From Ruminococcus sp. (GTDB lineage: Bacteria; Bacillota; Clostridia; Oscillospirales; Ruminococcaceae), in the NCBI GenBank assembly GCA_021205185.1, contig JAJPYB010000010.1:1-64000 (forward strand): a stretch of 64,000 nt of DNA, given 5' to 3'. Numbering within the stretch: the stretch's first letter is position 1; each line of letters begins with the position of its first letter. The position numbers and the translations under genes were made by a program. The notes below the pieces were generated by a model. The model was not told where the DNA came from, ran no database searches, and was given only the letters and a program-made list of their open reading frames with translations. This document shows, piece after piece, positions 63,315 through 64,000 of this stretch.

Positions 63315-64000
63315 ATGAGCGCTAAGGCTAAGAAAATTGATTTTTTGACGTTTGCTGTACGTGCGATGCTCAGCATTGCAACCTTTGTGCTTAATCTGTT
63401 GCTGACGTCCTCCTTGGCATTTTTGTTTTCCTCCAGCAACAGCGAAAATACAGAGAGAATACTTACCAGCTTAAAGGTAAACGACGTTGACGTAACGACA
63501 GCGTTTACATTTCACAGTAAGGTGTTTGACTTGCTCGCTTCGTGGAAATCGGTACTGGTAATCTTCGCTTCAATTTTAGTGCTTGTTGCACTCTGGGGAA
63601 TCTTTTATAAAGCTTCAAATTACTACGCTTCAAAGGCGGTAGGAGTTTATTCGAGAATAACCTGCGTTATGTCCATTATAATAGCCGTTCTGGCAATTTT
63701 CGCCGAGCCTGTAATTTCCTATTATTTTGAGGACTTTTCAGAAGCCAACGACACTAAGCTTAAATCCTTCTGCGCTGTAGTGATTATCGCAAGTCTTATT
63801 ATGCTTGTCGTTGGAATTTTGGCTTCAATCTGCTCGTTGCTATTAAGTACGGCGGAGGGCGCTCCTAGAAAGAAGCTTATCGACGACGATCTTTTGCAGG
63901 ACAGCATCAGTGCAAGAGATGTAATCGAGCGCAAGAAGGAAAAGGAAAGAGTTGAAAAGGAAAGCAGTAAGAAGCCGAAAAAGAAGGAAAGGAAAAAGCC
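63315..64000 (+). CDS. Four-helix membrane protein with Lys/Glu-rich tail (cut by window end)
   Basis: The frame is open to the window edge and therefore missing from the ORF track. ATG 63315 follows GGGGGTGTG. The visible 228 residues show four hydrophobic segments (VRAMLSIATFVLNLLLTSSLAFLF; VLVIFASILVLVALWGIFY; ITCVMSIIIAVLAIFA; FCAVVIIASLIMLVVGILASICSLLL), a short extracellular region after the first, and then a cytoplasmic tail of Lys and Glu (ERKKEKERVEKESSKKPKKKE). I do not recognise a family. It may be read from the perfect promoter at 62983 if the intervening hairpin is only partly effective. Confidence 0.72.
   Translation, partial: MSAKAKKIDFLTFAVRAMLSIATFVLNLLLTSSLAFLFSSSNSENTERILTSLKVNDVDVTTAFTFHSKVFDLLASWKSVLVIFASILVLVALWGIFYKASNYYASKAVGVYSRITCVMSIIIAVLAIFAEPVISYYFEDFSEANDTKLKSFCAVVIIASLIMLVVGILASICSLLLSTAEGAPRKKLIDDDLLQDSISARDVIERKKEKERVEKESSKKPKKKERKK

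Overview
The window looks like a chromosomal segment of a low-to-mid GC, Gram-positive, anaerobic gut or rumen Firmicute of the Ruminococcus type (Oscillospiraceae). The signs are a GH5 enzyme with a type I dockerin, Thr-rich linkers in secreted proteins, a class B sortase, lipobox solute-binding proteins, sporulation-linked proteins (YpeB, a SpoIID-like protein), strong consensus SigA promoters, and frequent TTG/GTG starts behind good Shine-Dalgarno sites. The xyloglucan-type locus together with a dockerin would suit an organism like R. bicirculans, but that species guess is inference. No insertion sequence, CRISPR array, rRNA or intact prophage was seen.

Layout. 0-5.3 kb: a frameshifted MATE exporter, a tiny DUF3789-like membrane protein, a FemAB-type cell-wall aminoacyltransferase, a VanY-type carboxypeptidase, and an iron alcohol dehydrogenase with a Rex-like operator on its promoter. 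5.3-10.6 kb: a probable five-gene operon (circularly permuted ATP-grasp, Alpha-E, transglutaminase, then two M14/AstE-like proteins, the second without zinc ligands). 10.6-13.7 kb: metG with tRNA-Arg(CCG), a 58-aa protein, and a tRNA-Val/Asp/Gly/Phe cluster. 13.7-17.7 kb: malQ-glgP, maltodextrin/glycogen breakdown. 17.7-34 kb: housekeeping genes (8-oxoguanine glycosylase, sodium symporter, FliB-like protein, ypeB-enolase, cysteine desulfurase-thiI, cinA, maf, an AGCS carrier, pgsA), broken by a cell-envelope group (sortase B, SH3-3D protein, SpoIID-like protein).

34-42 kb: an EamA exporter, then a sugar ABC importer (binding protein plus two permeases, no ATPase) divergent from a GH74-like enzyme with no signal peptide. 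This reads as import of xyloglucan-type oligosaccharides followed by cytoplasmic cleavage. An aldolase follows. 42-47.5 kb: two phage-holin-like proteins, a secreted FN3-3D protein, a VTC-DUF4956 pair, and a DtxR/MntR-like regulator with a perfect palindrome at its own promoter. 47.7-54.5 kb: a heterodimeric ABC exporter behind a short leader ORF, then tandem GH5 paralogues, one made for a cellulosome (dockerin) and one for the membrane (lipoprotein).

54.6-62.8 kb holds the most interesting system. A two-component pair is divergent from a tight seven-gene operon: patatin, PlsC-like acyltransferase, ACP, a fused double ketosynthase whose second half has lost its catalytic residues (KS-chain-length-factor fusion), ketoreductase, FabZ-like dehydratase, and an FMN/iron-sulfur flavoprotein. 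Direct repeats with 11-bp spacing overlap both divergent promoters, so the response regulator probably controls its own operon and the lipid/polyketide operon. The window closes with tRNA-Arg(ACG), a perfect SigA promoter driving a CTAG-rich region without a gene (candidate small RNA), and a membrane protein cut by the window edge.
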